The notes beneath the pieces are model-generated. The model had not been told where the DNA came from, searched no databases, and saw only the letters and a program-made list of their open reading frames with translations. A program made the position numbers and the translations under genes. Positions 1-13,496 of a stretch of 64,000 nucleotides of DNA are shown here, piece after piece; the stretch's first letter is position 1; the number at the start of each line of letters is the position of its first letter. The stretch is from Phalacrocorax aristotelis (lineage: Eukaryota > Chordata > Aves > Suliformes > Phalacrocoracidae): NCBI RefSeq assembly GCF_949628215.1, contig NC_134277.1:61659918-61723917 (forward strand), written 5' to 3'.

Positions 1-3000
1 GTCATTCCAGCTACTATGACTTGCACAGTGAATTGTGCTTAAAGATTCTTAGTTTTAAGTTGGTTTTTAGTTAGCAGTCAATTATTTTTAAAAATACAAG
101 TACAGGAAACTAATGGGATGCTTGCCTGCTGAAAGACCAGAATTGGACAATAGTAAAGGAAGAATAATAAGCTTTTTCTGTTTTCTTGAGGCCTGGTTTT
201 ACAGAAATACCTAGTCATCTACCACTATTGTTAAAACCATTGTGCACTTACTGCAAAGGACAATAAAGGGAGTTAAGACATAGGAATGCCTATCAAATTT
301 CAGTAATGTCCAAAGGCATCTTCAGGTACCATTTGAAAAAATGCTTTTCATCTGAGAAGATCAAATGCCATTTTCAGATCTTTTCAATTGCAAATCAGGT
401 ACTTATGTGGTACCACCTTGTCTGTTAGATTTGCATGATAATAAACAGAAGGAAAAAAAATCAGTGTAGGTAGAAAATTCAGAAAATTCCCTGTACAATA
501 AAAAATAGTTGGTAACATGTTGTAAGGAATGTGTATTGATTGTAAATTATATTGAATACAAGGGCTAATTAACATAACATGTAGAAGTACTGTCATGATG
601 GATGTTACAGAAGTGCTTATGGTGCTTACCTGTTCAAATAGATAAGTAAAAATATCTTTGTACTTATTAGGCTATTTGGCATAGTAAAAATCTGAGTATT
701 TAAAGCTGTGGGAAGACTTGGTTGGAAATATCTATATGTTATAAGTGCCTTTGAGTAGTTAGCATACTCCAAACTTTGTTTAACAAACTTTAAGAGGAGA
801 TGAGGGGTAAAAACCACCTTCCTGAGTGACAGTTTTCTCTATATGCTGGACTACAGGAGCCCTGTATATGGTTAAACAGCATTCTTCATCGTCTTTCTCT
901 ACAGCCAGAGTACTACTTACCATTGAACTATTTTGGCTTAACTTGGTTACATTCTTGGTAGCTGAAGTTTTAGAAAGACCATTGATTTAGTGCACAGGAA
1001 TGTGGAGATTTTCTTCTGTTTTACAGAGCGAGTGTGCTGGTTCTTTGTGCAAACACTGAATTGCATGAACCACTGCCAGAGCTGGGCACCCACATCTCCC
1101 CGTAGCCAGCTGCTGTTGTGTGAAAGATGTGCCAACAAGGTACAACATGTGTTTTTAGGGAGCTTCTCAGTTGTCGGCTTACAACTGGGAGAATTTCAGA
1201 CTCAAGGGCTATTCTGGAAGTTGTAAACACTTTGTTTGCATACTTTTGTTAAGAGTCATTGTGGGTTAATCCTGTAAAAATGTTCTCAGATGAATAAAAC
1301 CATTTGTGGCATAAACTGCAATAAAAAGGATTTCATATATATTTTATTTACTTCATCATGAACAACAAAGAGTCTAGTACTAAATAAATTATATTTTAAA
1401 CACAGAAAGTATCCTGCAATTAATACCATTATTAATAAGTATATATAGATAGATGCCCAGTGGTTTATTCTAAGGTCTGAGGAAAACCCATTTCCATAGA
1501 TTTTGTATGCCACATTAGGAAAAAAGTGTGTTTTGAGGAAAAGCAGATTTCAAACAAGGACAAACTGATTTGGAAAAATGATACATTTTCAAGAAAGGTT
1601 AATCTATTTTCCATGCATCTAGGTTATGTAACCAGAACAGAGATAATACAGTATGATTTATGTACATCATGTGGAAAAAATAGATTTTTCTGATTGATGG
1701 CATGTTGTTAAAACATTTATATTTGTACTTCCTGTTCACAGGTCAATGTTGTTACAGGTTTTTGTTGATTTTGCTAAGTTTTTTCTGTGCCAAATTTAAC
1801 CTTTCTGAATATCACACTATTTCCAGAAAATATCTGGATTGGTTTTGTTTATTAGTTTGGTTTGGTTTTTGTTGTTGTTGTTTGTTTGTGTTTGTTTTTC
1901 GTTTTGTTTTTTTAAACAGGCAGTGGAAGGAGAATTTAATTTTCTACATAACATTGAGTAACTGTGTGCCTCACATAACAATAGCTGTGAATAGCAAGTA
2001 TAGGAGCAATTTATTTATTTGTGACTGGTAATCGCTTTTGCTTATGCAAATTATTCAACAAAACTGGAAAGAATAAGAATAAATAAATACAAGCAATACA
2101 TTTATGAAGATAAAACTGCCAAAAAACTGAGTTGCTCATTCACCCAGGTTTTGTCAGGGGAGGAAAATAAGAATAACACAATGATATGACTGATTGTTAC
2201 ATTCGTTAGGGAATACTAGAATATCATTCAGCTGTCTTTTCTAATCTGTGACACTTGTATGAAATACACATTTTACAGTCTGCAGGGAAGACTTGCCAGG
2301 TGTGCTTGCACTTCCTTCAAAAATCTGGCCCTATAGATTGTGTAGTTCATACTATTAAGTCACTGACACAGGTGGTGGGTCTCTTCCCTGTGGTTTTAGT
2401 GCCACCTTCAGGTACAAAGATTATGTTTCTGTGGCAGCAGTGCCCACCTGCTTTTTAGCTGTATCTTGAAACAGTGGATTTTCATGTGATAACTCTTCAA
2501 TCAGCGACATTGCTACAGCATTTTTATGCTTATTAAACACTTGCCCAATAGCTCAGGTCACACAACAGCTCAGACCACTTCCTGAACAGAGGATGTGTAA
2601 CCAGTTACCAGCATTGTAAAAACTATGGGATGCTGTGTAACTTTGTAAAATGCAATAGTTATTAATTACATTTATGTCAAAAGCCATAGCAACAAAGAAC
2701 ATTTTAAATTTTCTTACCAGATCTGAAGCAAAACCAAAGACTTTTTAAATACTGCAGCTCTGCAAATACAGTTATGTTCTGCAAAATTACCTAGCTGCCA
2801 CAAATACCAAACAGGTATAAGCAAAAAGCAGATTGTGAAAACTGATGTTGCTTATGCCTATGAATTTTCTTTCTTGCTTATTTTCACAATAATTTGCCTT
2901 GTTTTTTGAGCCAGCAGCTATTGCATAAGTATGATGCTGGCAGCTTTCCTTAATTAACCAATAGGGATAGGTTTAGATGCTATTAACTTGTCTGGAAAAT

Positions 3001-4533
3001 ATTTCCCCCAGAATGTAAATACCTGTGATCTGCGTTATTTTAATCATATTTCTCCAGCCTCAAGTACTCCTTCTCCTTCTCAGTGTCTGTTTTGGAGGGT
3101 GATGCCTACATATCCTTTTATCTCAGCTGCTCACAGAATAGGCACTAGGTGTTCATAAGTCATAAGGAGGAAAGACAGTTTTCATTGCATTCCCCTGAAG
3201 GGCAGAAAGAAGGAAGCTGGGAAAAGGTCCAGAAAATAGCAGTAACTGGTTTACTTCCCTCCCCATAAAGCTGTGTGATGGGAGAGTTTCAGATTCCTCA
3301 TTATTGACTTCATAACATATCAGGATAGCAAATTCTACATACAAAAGGAAAACTAACAAAGATCAGAGCAGATTCTTCAGTGGTTTACATGATTGTAGTT
3401 TCTCAACAATGCCTGAGAATTTGGCCTTCCAGTCTTCTGCTGACTGTAACTAGATAAACAAAATCATGCTGGGATCATGGCAGAAGATTTGTGTTACAGT
3501 TCTGTGAGCGTGATTGAAAAGCAAAAACTAAACTGTGATTTCTATGAGATTAAGTATATAGTACTGATCAAATGTTTTCTAATGGAATTTAGAATGTGGG
3601 GCCAAAAGTCTCTCTATCAACAAGGAGCAAATTCTAGAGAAGTAATTTTGCAGAAGATTCTGCTAAGGGCTAGGCTGGAATTTGCAACCTAGGAGTCCCA
3701 AATGAGATCCCTAGAAATTCAGTATTTTTCTAATAAGTGATCTGTTTTTTAATGCGTGACTCCCACTAACTCCCATGAGTCAAGACACTTATACTAAGAT
3801 ACCAGTATCTTGGGTTAAGGACCTCAGTTGTGTTAACTCCTAGGCACTCTTTCTGAATGCTGTCATTCATGTGAATGATACAATTTCTGTTACTGTTGTG
3901 TACAGAATTTTCTGTGCACAGGAATTGTATGTTTTCATGACCAATACCAGAGCAATTAAAACCAACTCTAGAAATGGTAATTATTTTATAATAAAATATT
4001 TTAAAAGTTGCATATAATTCTTAAGGATGTTAAATTTTAAAACATTTTCCTCTGTTGAAGTTACAATCTTACCAGGTCTGTTGCCATTTTACTGCAAAAT
4101 GACATAGGTTTGCCTTAAACACTGGCGATTCTCCAGGTTTCTCTTTTTTGAAAGGTGGATCAAATACTGTTTTCACTGTCTCTACATACCTGTTAAGTAA
4201 TTGGTCTCCAAGGCCAATGTGATTTAAGTGGGGTTATTCTAGTTTGTTACTCTGTAAAAATGTCAAGGACCTATTTAAAAGAACAGAGACCTACAGAAGA
4301 CACTTAGCTGATCAAGCCCTGAAAGTACTCATCGTCCCAAAGATTTTAGCTTGAATTACAAAGGACTTTTGCCCTGATGTAAAAACATGGTATAGGAGAA
4401 CTGTTCCCACTCTACTTTGCAAGCATTATTTTGCTCAGTTTAATTTCAAAGGATTAATTAATAGAAGCTATTTGATGGCTTCAGCTAATTTTTTCATTTT
4501 CAGAAAGTTTTTTCTTTTCCTCTATCCCCGCAG
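1..4533 (+). other. ADCY1: ADCY1 intron (3' part), no exon recognised
   Basis: The stretch upstream of the first recognisable ADCY1 exon is AT-rich with no open frame that resembles the preceding transmembrane part of adenylate cyclase 1. It ends in a pyrimidine-rich tract and a CAG acceptor at 4531-4533. A GTTT/GTTGTT-rich simple stretch lies at about 1849-1912. The exon coding for the second membrane bundle must lie to the left of this window. Confidence 0.7.
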
Positions 4534-4650
4534 GCAGAAGAAGAAAGAGATGATATGGAGAGAGTCAAGCTGGATAACAAAAGAATTCTCTTCAACCTGT
4601 TGCCAGCACATGTTGCACAGCACTTTCTTATGTCCAATCCAAGAAATATG
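4534..4650 (+). CDS. ADCY1: ADCY1 exon: start of C2 catalytic domain
   Basis: This exon codes for 39 residues in phase 0 (AEEERDDMERVKLDNKRILF, then a segment ending MSNPRNM). It joins the second transmembrane bundle to the C2 cyclase domain of calmodulin-stimulated type 1 adenylate cyclase, a plasma-membrane enzyme that makes cAMP from ATP. It is bounded by a CAG acceptor after a pyrimidine tract and by a GTAAAC donor at 4651. The motif NLLPAHVAQHFL is conserved among membrane cyclases, and the following exons match type 1 best as I remember its sequence. It is the first of six consecutive coding exons whose phases all fit. Confidence 0.93.
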
Positions 4651-5792
4651 GTAAACCAAAATAAAATTTAAATACATGGTGATGTTGTATGGGTGTGACC
4701 TTTTTTAGCTTGGGCCACCTTTCAACTGTATGTTTTTGAAAAAGGCTTGGAATTATAAAATTTCATTCCTGTTAAAAGGAATGTAAAAACTTGTGTTCAA
4801 GAATTAGATTGCGTTTATTTCTTTCACCGTAGTGTTCTTTGGAGGATCTTAATAAAAAGCAGGATAAGGGAATATCATGTCATTCAGTGTTAATGCAGCC
4901 AAGTGTCTGCATGCAAATCACTTTTCTTTTTTCCAGTCAGTTTAGAATATTGGGATTTATCACAGTATATCATGAGCTCAGTTTGGTTCTGAGTGATGAA
5001 GTGTATGAACTACCAGATACTTCCATATGAACCACTTTAGTTCTGGAAATACACTTCCATTACTAAAGCAATCGATTTAAAGTTAAAAAAAGAGAATTGT
5101 GCACCCAAGAAAGACACATTAGCTTTTAATATCAAAGGCTGCAGTGATTAAATAAAGTGGTTCAGGAAGCCCTTACCAGTGTCCCTCTGGTGCAGCTGCA
5201 ATACCTGCAGCACTGGAGTAGTTGTAATGGCCATGATACTGCTCTTGAGAGTTTGGATCAGTATATTTTAACGACAGAAGAGTAGGTTTACCTTCCATGA
5301 CCCCTCCAAATTCTTAAGCAGAAACCTTACCATACAGAACAGCATTATATTGTGAACATTGAATACAGGAGTCCGCAACCCCGGGAAAGACATGAAGGAG
5401 TGAGGCTGGTTATGTGCTGCAGGGTAAAATTGTTCCACCTCCTGTTTCAGTTCTAAAACAGAATTGAGAAAATGCAATTATATGTCTTATACAATAAAAG
5501 TTCTATAACTGTTAAGACTTTCTACAAAATTTGTAATCACTGCTTCCATGTCTAAACAAAGAAAAAAAAAAGACTAAGTTGTTTTAAATTGGTTTAATAG
5601 CTTAGGTTCTAATTTTGTTTTGTGTTTTTGAGTAGAGACATCTTTTGACATTTTTAAAATAAGGCTGGCTTTCTCTTTACCAAAAATGATGGCTTTTGTC
5701 CTAGCTATTGCTTAGCAGTAGAATAGATATCATAATAATGATGCCTGGTTAAGATTAATCTCTTAAAAATTATATCTGCTCATGAACTGCAG

Positions 5793-5939
5793 GACCTTTA
5801 TTACCAGTCGTATTCACAAGTGGGAGTGATGTTTGCTTCCATCCCAAATTTCAATGATTTCTACATCGAATTGGACGGCAATAATATGGGAGTGGAATGT
5901 TTACGCTTATTAAATGAAATTATTGCTGATTTTGATGAG
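5793..5939 (+). CDS. ADCY1: ADCY1 exon: C2 domain, [11 protein letters not shown] segment
   Basis: This exon codes for 49 residues, in phase 0 at both ends, from [20 protein letters not shown] to [10 protein letters not shown]. The [14 protein letters not shown] motif is the core beta strand of the class III cyclase fold, and the later [10 protein letters not shown] helix is a family hallmark. In the C2 half of mammalian cyclases the two metal-binding aspartates of C1 are absent, and the sequence here is typical of C2. The acceptor is ACTGCAG (to 5792) and the donor is GTAAGG from 5940. Confidence 0.95.
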
Positions 5940-6326
5940 GTAAGGTCTAAACACTTTATCTTTCAACAATATCAATTCTACCAAATTACTATCAACAGAG
6001 ATTATCTGTAGCAACTCAGAGTGTCTTGAACTGCCTAATAAAACAGTACTGTAAGCTTCCTATTTAATTGTAGTTGGTATCTACTAAGCTTCTCCAAAGT
6101 GCCCGGTTTGCACTTATAGGCATGTGATTCTGACCTAAAATTCCTCTAATATAGGAAGAGTATTAAAATGTGAATTAACAGTAATTTTTTCAATGACCTC
6201 AAATTGGGCAATCCTCAACTTACCAAAAACAATATAGTTTAACCTACTTGCACATATTATCTGATAACTATGGTTGCTTGTCTAAAATATTATGTAATAT
6301 TTAACAGTTTTATGTTTTAAACAAAG

Positions 6327-6425
6327 CTTATGGACAAAGAATATTATAAGGACATAGAAAAGATCAAGACAATTGGAAGTACATATATGGCAGCTGTGGG
6401 ACTCGTACCTACTTCAGGAACTAAG
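6327..6425 (+). CDS. ADCY1: ADCY1 exon: C2 domain, KIKTIGSTYMAA segment
   Basis: This exon codes for 33 residues in phase 0, LMDKEYYKDIEKIKTIGSTY followed by MAAVGLVPTSGTK. The lysine in KIKTIG corresponds to the C2 lysine that, with an aspartate in a later exon, recognises the adenine ring in mammalian adenylate cyclases. Its presence supports adenylate rather than guanylate specificity. The exon is preceded by ACAAAG, a weak acceptor with only a short pyrimidine tract, and followed by GTAAGA. Reading phase and family alignment leave little doubt about the exon limits. Confidence 0.95.
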
Positions 6426-9400
6426 GTAAGAAGATTTTACACAATGGTCATTTGTTGAGGAACAATTTTCTTTCAATTTCCAGAGGAACATCAGAAACAC
6501 AACTAATACTATGTGATTACAGATAACTCATATTACTTCTTTACAACAGTTTTAATCTGAAATTCAAAGAACAGCTGTAGCCTGAAAAGAAAAATTGCTA
6601 TCCTAGGAGTTGCCCATGTGGATTCATTTGGTATTTCATTGTCTGCAGCTCTGGATTCTCTGTGAATTGGAGTAGAAAGCTCCTAAGTCAGAGCGGTAGT
6701 GTTTTAAACCCAGTATCTTAGGTGACCTTGTAAGATGCAGAGAAGGGGAGACTCTAGGTGTAATGAATTGCTGCAAATCTAACACAAGAATATTAAAATA
6801 TTATTTGCTTTTTCTTTTTTATATTGAAATCTGGGTGCAACCTACAATCAAAACAAACAGCCTCTCCCAACCCCCATCATGGACAGGAATTTAGTGCTAG
6901 GTACATTGCTCCACCTTATCCTGGTCCCTCCAAATAAGCTCTTCTTTGTCTTTACTGCTAGTATTCTTTTTACCCCTTTAATTACACAGCAATGAAATAG
7001 CCAAAGTCATTCCAGACCCATAGTTCTGGGGCAGAGTTCTTCAGTATCCTCATTACTACTCCTGAGTGTGTTTCTCACCTGAGTGTGTTTGTGTCTTGGG
7101 ATGGAGATTTCCTAGGTTTGCGTGCAGCATCTGGAAAATCAGAGAACCCTGTGAACAGTATATAGAATATTTTGTATACAGAGTACTGTGTACATTAATA
7201 ATTATATTAATAAAATTAATGTATAAGAAAAATAAAAATAATAATATGAGGAATATAATGAAAATTAAAGCAATCCATGCACCTAGTCTGCCCAGAATTT
7301 TTAGACATCTCTCCCCTGTTCTGATGTGCATGTACATATGTTGTAGAGGTTCACTCATGCCTGTGGTTTAACATTGCAAAATGACACCAAATTAGAGGGC
7401 AAAAGCAAAAAGGACTAGAAGATAGCCTGTGAACTTTCTAGCAACAATTATTCTTGTTAAGTAAATAAAAAACAAGGCCACATTGAAATCCACTGTTAGA
7501 ATCATGTTGGAGTATATCACATGCAACTAATTTTCTGGTCTGCAGAGTATTTACAACCGATGCTTTCCTTTGTATTATTCCAGAAACCTACACATTACAA
7601 AAAGGTATTTTTAAAACCCTGTTTGTGTTGAAATGTTTGACTCCTGGGTCCTGAGACAGGCAAAAGAAATTGATCCTTTGAATTTTGTTCAGTGTGATCT
7701 CAGGCAAACAGGCAACAGCATACTTCTGTGTCTGCTATAAATGCTCTTTGAACTATAATCCTGAAAACAAGTGTGTTGTTGGGTAACTTTGGCAGCATAT
7801 GTTCCAAAACCTAAACAAGTTTATCTCTTTTATTTTATGGTGCTAACTGAAGGGTCAGCTGAGTTACCCCTGTACTGAAGATACCGCTCCGAGCCTATGA
7901 TAGTAATGCATTTTAAACCACTGCAGAAGGTTTTGTACAGGACTCTGCCTTCCTCTGAAATCTTGGGGCAAATTTTGATCTTTCTGTAGAGGTAGAATTT
8001 ATTTAACGTTCTGTATTACAGAAAACTTAAAGATCCTTTATGAAACAACCAATATTTTTTTACTTTAACTTGGCTCTTCTGTGATCTCTTCCCACTGCTC
8101 ATGTGATGCAAATTAGTAGAAATTATTCACATCTTGGCAGTTTCCCACTAGGTCTTCAGCATGCAGCTATGTATTAGAATTTCAACGATCCTGGGTAGCC
8201 CATCATGTGCAGACGATCACTGCCAGCCATCACACAGTCCCTGGGATGCCCTACAGTGTCATATGTGTCCATGGGGCCATAACAGACTCAAGGGTTTCTG
8301 GTTTCCCCTCTGCCAGGGGTGCCCCAGCTTCATCAGAAAATCTGACACAGCCTCTGATTGTGAGCCACCAATTTCATATTAGGATTTGGACATGAGCAGA
8401 AAGCAGCGGATGGCATTAACTGTGCTCTTAACCGAGTATATTTACACACATAAGAACCCAGTACCCTGATGAAGTTAAATATTTAAATCTTGTATTTTAC
8501 AGGACTGTTGTTTCTGCAGCTTGACTTCAGCAGGTGACTATAGTAAATGCACATTGCCTCTGTCAGAGTGGTTTTGCTGCGATGCTCTGAGCAGTCTTTC
8601 CAGTAACTATTCCTCTGATGTTTAAACAAATAATTGCTTGCCAGTTAAACCATCAGGGCAGCACACAAACCAAGATCTTTGAAGATCTTTTGCACAATAT
8701 AAGTTCATTGTGTGTGTGGAGTCCTTTGAAATTATGTCTGTGATTTCACTAGGGTCCTGACTTCACCAGGGTCCTAACTTTGTGGTGTTCTTCAGTACAG
8801 GTTCAAAAGAGTTTGGCAGTAATCCTTTTGAGATGCATCTGTCACCTGCAGTGCATCCAGTATTTGTCACCAATGCTCTCTCCTGCAACCCTGAGGGACA
8901 TTGCAGGAAATCAAAGCATTCATTGGGCAGCAAAGAAATGGGAGGATAAGGAATATAAAGAAGATTAGAGGATTAAATAAAACTATACACTCTTCCCTCC
9001 CTCCTCCAGACATTCAATTTTCTTCTTCTTCTCTGTTGGAAGCATAGCCATCAGCTCTTCAAACTTAACTCTGGTTCTTCCTTTGTCTTGGTGTGGCTGG
9101 AAAGGAGTAGAGCTACTTGACATTGCAAGAAGCAGAATGCCAGAGACCCGGGCAGATAAATAAAAATATACTTCCTAAAAACTGGGAATGGCCCAAGGAT
9201 GACTTTCATAATCTTTTGTTAGCACTTTGCTCTGATTTTTATAAATTTCCCAGCCACATGAAGGAACCCTTTCAAGCTGAGATGAATAAACCAAATAGAA
9301 ACCTGTTTCTCAGGTTTCTCAGACACTGCCAAGTACTCCATTTATGCAATCTTACTATCATGACAAAAAAACCCAGGAGCTCTCATCTCATGCCAGCTAC

Positions 9401-10461
9401 CACAGCCCTGTTTTGCAACACCCTTCTGAAGCTAGACTGACACTGACCCTGCATTTCTTTCACCATATCCTACCTTTAGTCCACTTTCACTTTGCAAATT
9501 GTTCAAGAATTTATATTTATTATTCAAATAAGAGCACAACATAAAAGCAACCATAATGAGTCAGGTCAAGGGTCTATTCTAGTAACCTGTCTCTCACTAG
9601 CCGACAGTAGATCCTGGGGGAAGGGCATGAGGTACAGGGCAAACATGCAAACCTCTTTTTTCCACATTCTGATGATATGCTGTGTAAGAAATTCTAGAGC
9701 TACAGAAAATATCTTTTTACTACTTTATAGCAAATATTTCTTCCTTAAGTTTGAGTAATTATGTTTGAATCTAGCTAACTTTTGGAAGCCACAGTATCTT
9801 CTGAAATATGAGTTCCATAGTTTAATTAGACTGAGGTTGTAAAAATTATTTTCTTATGTTTTGTGGGTTTTTTTTTACAAATTGATACTTCAGCATTTCA
9901 TTTGATCCCTTCTTGTTCTTTTGCTTCAGTTCATTTAGATACACTTTATGACAACTCACTTCAGTTTTCCTGGAAAGGAAAGAAAATAGGGGTGGTCTGC
10001 ATCTCACAGGATTAAACCTAACAGGAATTTTGTCAATGGGAACAATGTGCACCCCACAGAGCTGGGAGCTAGCAAAAACCCCAAAGGGAGAACCGGGCAG
10101 AAACTAGAGTTATTAATAATCATCAAGCAAAGCAGTTTTGTAAGCAAGCAGGTTATATTCCCTGCCATGCTCACAACAAACATCTGCAGCTCTCTAGCAA
10201 CAGAACCACTTTACCACGGGAACTTTGCTTTCCATTCTTCCCAGAAATCAAAAAAAGAAAGAGAAGAAAAAAAATTCAGTACTTGAGAAAAGAATGCATG
10301 TGCTGTAACCACCATCAAAAGTTTATTTTCACAAACAGCAAAATGGGTTAGACTCTTTTCCTAAGCCATCCAGTTTGAGCTTTTCATTGTTTTTCACTTC
10401 AGTATTTCACCTGCCTTTCAGTACCATACAAATCTAATGTGCAATACTATTTTGTTTCTAG

Positions 10462-10576
10462 GCTAAAAAATCAATTTATTCCCATCTGAGTACACTGGCA
10501 GATTTTGCAATAGAGATGTTTGACGTTCTTGATGAAATCAACTATCAGTCATACAATGACTTTGTCCTACGAGTTG
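10462..10576 (+). CDS. ADCY1: ADCY1 exon: C2 domain, AIEMFDVLDEIN segment
   Basis: The exon has 38 codons plus one base, AKKSIYSHLSTLADFAIEMF then DVLDEINYQSYNDFVLRV, and ends in phase 1 with the G of a glycine codon completed by the next exon. The acceptor is TTTCTAG (to 10461) and the donor is GTAAGT from 10577. The upstream intron is about 4.0 kb, the largest between coding exons in this part of the gene. The sequence is very close to what I recall of the mammalian type 1 enzyme. Confidence 0.95.
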
Positions 10577-12182
10577 GTAAGTCACAGTTCTACAATTATC
10601 ACACAAGCAGAATGTTGTTGTTTGTCAACTTTCCCTGTTCTGTCTGTAATGGATTACCTGTCCAGCACTCGATTAAAACTGCAAAGCCTCCTTTAGCAGG
10701 AGAGTCACATCCATGTAGAAGGTCAGCAGGCTCATGGTGAGCATCAGTATTAAGAAATTATACTTGAGTCCAATCCCAGTGTCTTTACTTAGTCTACAAA
10801 CCCCTAAAAGGAAACTGCACTGATAATTTTATACAATATTATTAGTGTACCCAGGCTTGTGGCTTATACTATTTCGCATTGCTAAACTGCTGAAAACTGT
10901 GTCTGACTGTACTTAACTATTAAGCTGCATATGCAAATGCTTTGTTGGCATTGAAAGTGTGATGGGAGCTGTTTGTTCACAGATGCCAAATCAGCTCAAC
11001 CAGTCTTGGTTTCTCCAACAAATCAAATCGTCTGGTCTTCACAACACAAACCTTCCCATGCAATCCTTTACATGTTATTACATCTTACCTCTCAGAGTCC
11101 TTTCTCCCAGCCTTCCTAGAGAGCAAGTTCCCTCTTCCCTTCCTTCCCTGCATCCCGCTCCTCTCCAATGGTACTTTCACTGCTGTTCTCATTTAATTAC
11201 ATATTCTAACATAAGTAGTTTTTTCCAGCTTCTTTCTCTATAAATTTTCATGGCTGAATTGTGAACATGGGCTGGACAAGGGGAAAAGTGAGATTGCTAG
11301 CAGTGGGAGATTGAGAAAGACCAAAGACATCAACGGTAGCAATAGGGGAGTTACACATCTTTGCCCTCCTGTACGTCCCAATAATTACAAAACCCACATT
11401 CTCTTTGAACTCTATTATAACTGGTCTTTCCAGGTTCACAATGAGGCAGAAGACAAACATCTAACCTCCATTCTTATGCATAACTTGCCTGGGAAAGCCT
11501 TTGCACAGAACCTCATGCAGGGTTTAGCATCTAAAGCCCTTCATCAGGCCACTCAGGAGAAGGCACATCCTCTTTTATCTTCCAAACAAGGTGCCAAAAT
11601 CAGGCAGAAATGGAAAATTGAGCCCCATGCTTTTCCAAAAAAGATGCTTGAGCTATTTTCACATATTCTTGTCTCATTCCAGTGTCTCCCTGATCTGAGT
11701 TGTCTAGTACTAATAACCAACGTGACATGCTACCCTTACCCAATTCCTCTTGTATTCCAGGCCACTTTTTATGTTCCGCTTGGAAAACCTCCATTAAAAG
11801 GCTTTATATGAGCAACCACAGTGGAAGTCATAGCAAACAATTAAAGATCTTTAACAGTTTGTCCTGAATTGTTCTACAGCTAAACTCTGCACTACCCCTG
11901 CTTTTCTTCTTTTCTAAAAAAAAAAAGAAAATAAAATCCACAGATAAGCCAAAATTTTGTTGTCTATCATATTGCATTTCCAATAAGATATCTCCATGTA
12001 TGTCTTTATTTTGTTTCTAAAGCTCTTACAAATACACAAGTCCAATTAGCATTTAACTTACATTATGTCTTATGACCAGCAAAATTCTAAGGCGCTTGCA
12101 TTCAATCTATTTTGCAGGATTCATGTTTCCCTTAGATAATATGCTGTATTGTTTGAAACCAAAGACATCGTTTTGATTTTAG

Positions 12183-12307
12183 GTATTAATGTTGGGCCAG
12201 TAGTTGCTGGAGTCATTGGAGCTAGAAGACCACAGTATGATATCTGGGGGAACACTGTAAATGTTGCCAGCCGGATGGATAGTACTGGTGTGCAGGGGAA
12301 AATTCAG
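12183..12307 (+). CDS. ADCY1: ADCY1 exon: C2 catalytic core ([12 protein letters not shown])
   Basis: The first two bases complete a glycine codon, then 41 codons give [20 protein letters not shown] and [21 protein letters not shown]. This exon holds the key C2 catalytic residues: the aspartate of QYDIWGN, which pairs with the adenine-binding lysine, and the asparagine and arginine of NTVNVASR, which stabilise the transition state. All are present, so the enzyme looks catalytically competent. The acceptor is TTTTAG (to 12182) and the donor is GTGAGT from 12308. Confidence 0.96.
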
Positions 12308-13157
12308 GTGAGTGCAATCTGAGACAATTTTGCAAACTTGACATACCTCCTGGTTTATATGTGGTTATATTTTCAAGACCACTTAGAAAATGCAACCTTG
12401 CTTCATCTTGTGTTTTTTACTAAAAGGGCAACACTCTCCAGATGATTGAAGCATCAGAGGTATAGTTGTTTTCCATTATTTATGCTTCACTACTTGGAGG
12501 CAATGAAATCCTCAAATAAATCACTTCCCGTCAGAAGAAACAGAGTTCTCTGCTGCATTGTACAGAGTTGGAAGCAAGCCTGGGAATGCCAACACTGCAT
12601 AGGCCAGTCCTTGTGCTGTAGGAATTTTGCCTGAATAAGGACTACAAGGAAAGGAAATATGTCTGTTTGTATCCTGCTGCATTTTATGTAGCTTTAAAAA
12701 TTCCTTTGATACTTTGGATTGGAGAGGTTACACAGACAGAGAACATTGTTGTTCTACTAGCACTTGTCTAGAAGCTATGCGCGTCTCAAAATCTCAGTGA
12801 ACTCTTGCATTCCATTATCCAAAATACCTGTCTACTCTCCAGAGATCAAAAGTTCTTCTGGAGTAAATTAACATCACTAGAACTGATCCAGCTTACAATA
12901 GTGGACAATCTGGTTACACATTTCTGTTGGACGGAGCTTAATCTGGCTGTGTATTTATTCAGCTCAAGACCAGAAGTTCTGCTTCTGAGATTCCAGTTTG
13001 GAAAATTCTAAGTGAGCCCAAGAGCAGCAGTAGGTGCTAATTCATTCTGCTTATCCATATTTCATGACAGAGAAGTAAAATGGGGAGGGTTGGGCAGATC
13101 TGGGGCTAACCTTATATGAACAGGAAAAACTAATAGTTCTTTTTTTTCTGTCTTCAG

Positions 13158-13496
13158 GTGACAGAAGAAGTTCAGCGGATATTAAAAAGGTGCAGTTATG
13201 AATTTGTGTGCAGGGGTAAAGTCAGTGTAAAGGGAAAAGGTGAAATGTTGACCTATTTCCTGGAAGGAAAGGCTGATGGAAATAATTCACAAACACGGTC
13301 TTTAAATTTAGAGCGGAAAATGTACCCTTATGGGAGAGCAAACATTCAAACAAAACTGGGCACCAGCTGTCTGTCGGTATCCTCAGTTGCTAGCTTTACT
13401 GTAAAAGCTGGGCTTGGAGCAGGTCAAGCATCTGCCACTCACACAAATCAAACACTGCATTATCTTCCTTCTGTGCCAGCTGTGAAGGAGGCATAA
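13158..13496 (+). CDS. ADCY1: ADCY1 last coding exon: end of C2 domain and C-terminal tail
   Basis: This exon codes for 112 residues (starting VTEEVQRILKRCSYEFVCRG) followed by TAA at 13494-13496. The first half completes the cyclase domain (VCRGKVSVKGKGEMLTYFLEG, a conserved C2 ending). The second half is a Ser/Thr- and Gly-rich tail ending in KEA, as does the mammalian type 1 tail as I recall it. This ending favours ADCY1 over ADCY8 or ADCY3. The acceptor is a T-rich tract plus TCTTCAG. The GTG that opens the exon is an ordinary valine codon and not a start. The six exons together give 313 residues, under a third of the roughly 1,120-residue enzyme. Confidence 0.96.
   Translation: MTEEVQRILKRCSYEFVCRGKVSVKGKGEMLTYFLEGKADGNNSQTRSLNLERKMYPYGRANIQTKLGTSCLSVSSVASFTVKAGLGAGQASATHTNQTLHYLPSVPAVKEA

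Larger units (their letters stand above)
4651..13157 (+). other. ADCY1: ADCY1 introns between the six C-terminal exons
   Basis: Five introns lie at 4651-5792, 5940-6326, 6426-10461, 10577-12182 and 12308-13157, all GT...AG and all consistent in phase. They are AT-rich. I saw no transposable element in them. The only local structure is a pair of imperfect 17-bp direct repeats around 8748-8781 (CACTAGGGTCCTGACTT and CACCAGGGTCCTAACTT). Long open frames inside them, such as 11311-11811, show no protein family resemblance. Confidence 0.85.

Noticed and set aside
1026-1140. Open segment between a TTTTACAG acceptor-like and a GTACAA donor-like site, considered as an upstream ADCY1 exon
   Set aside because: The translation (ERVCWFFVQTLNCMNHCQSW...) has no resemblance to the transmembrane part of adenylate cyclases, and both splice-like signals are common by chance.
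11311-11811. 166-codon open frame within ADCY1 intron sequence
   Set aside because: It has no family resemblance, lies wholly inside a confirmed intron, and has low-complexity, codon-neutral composition.
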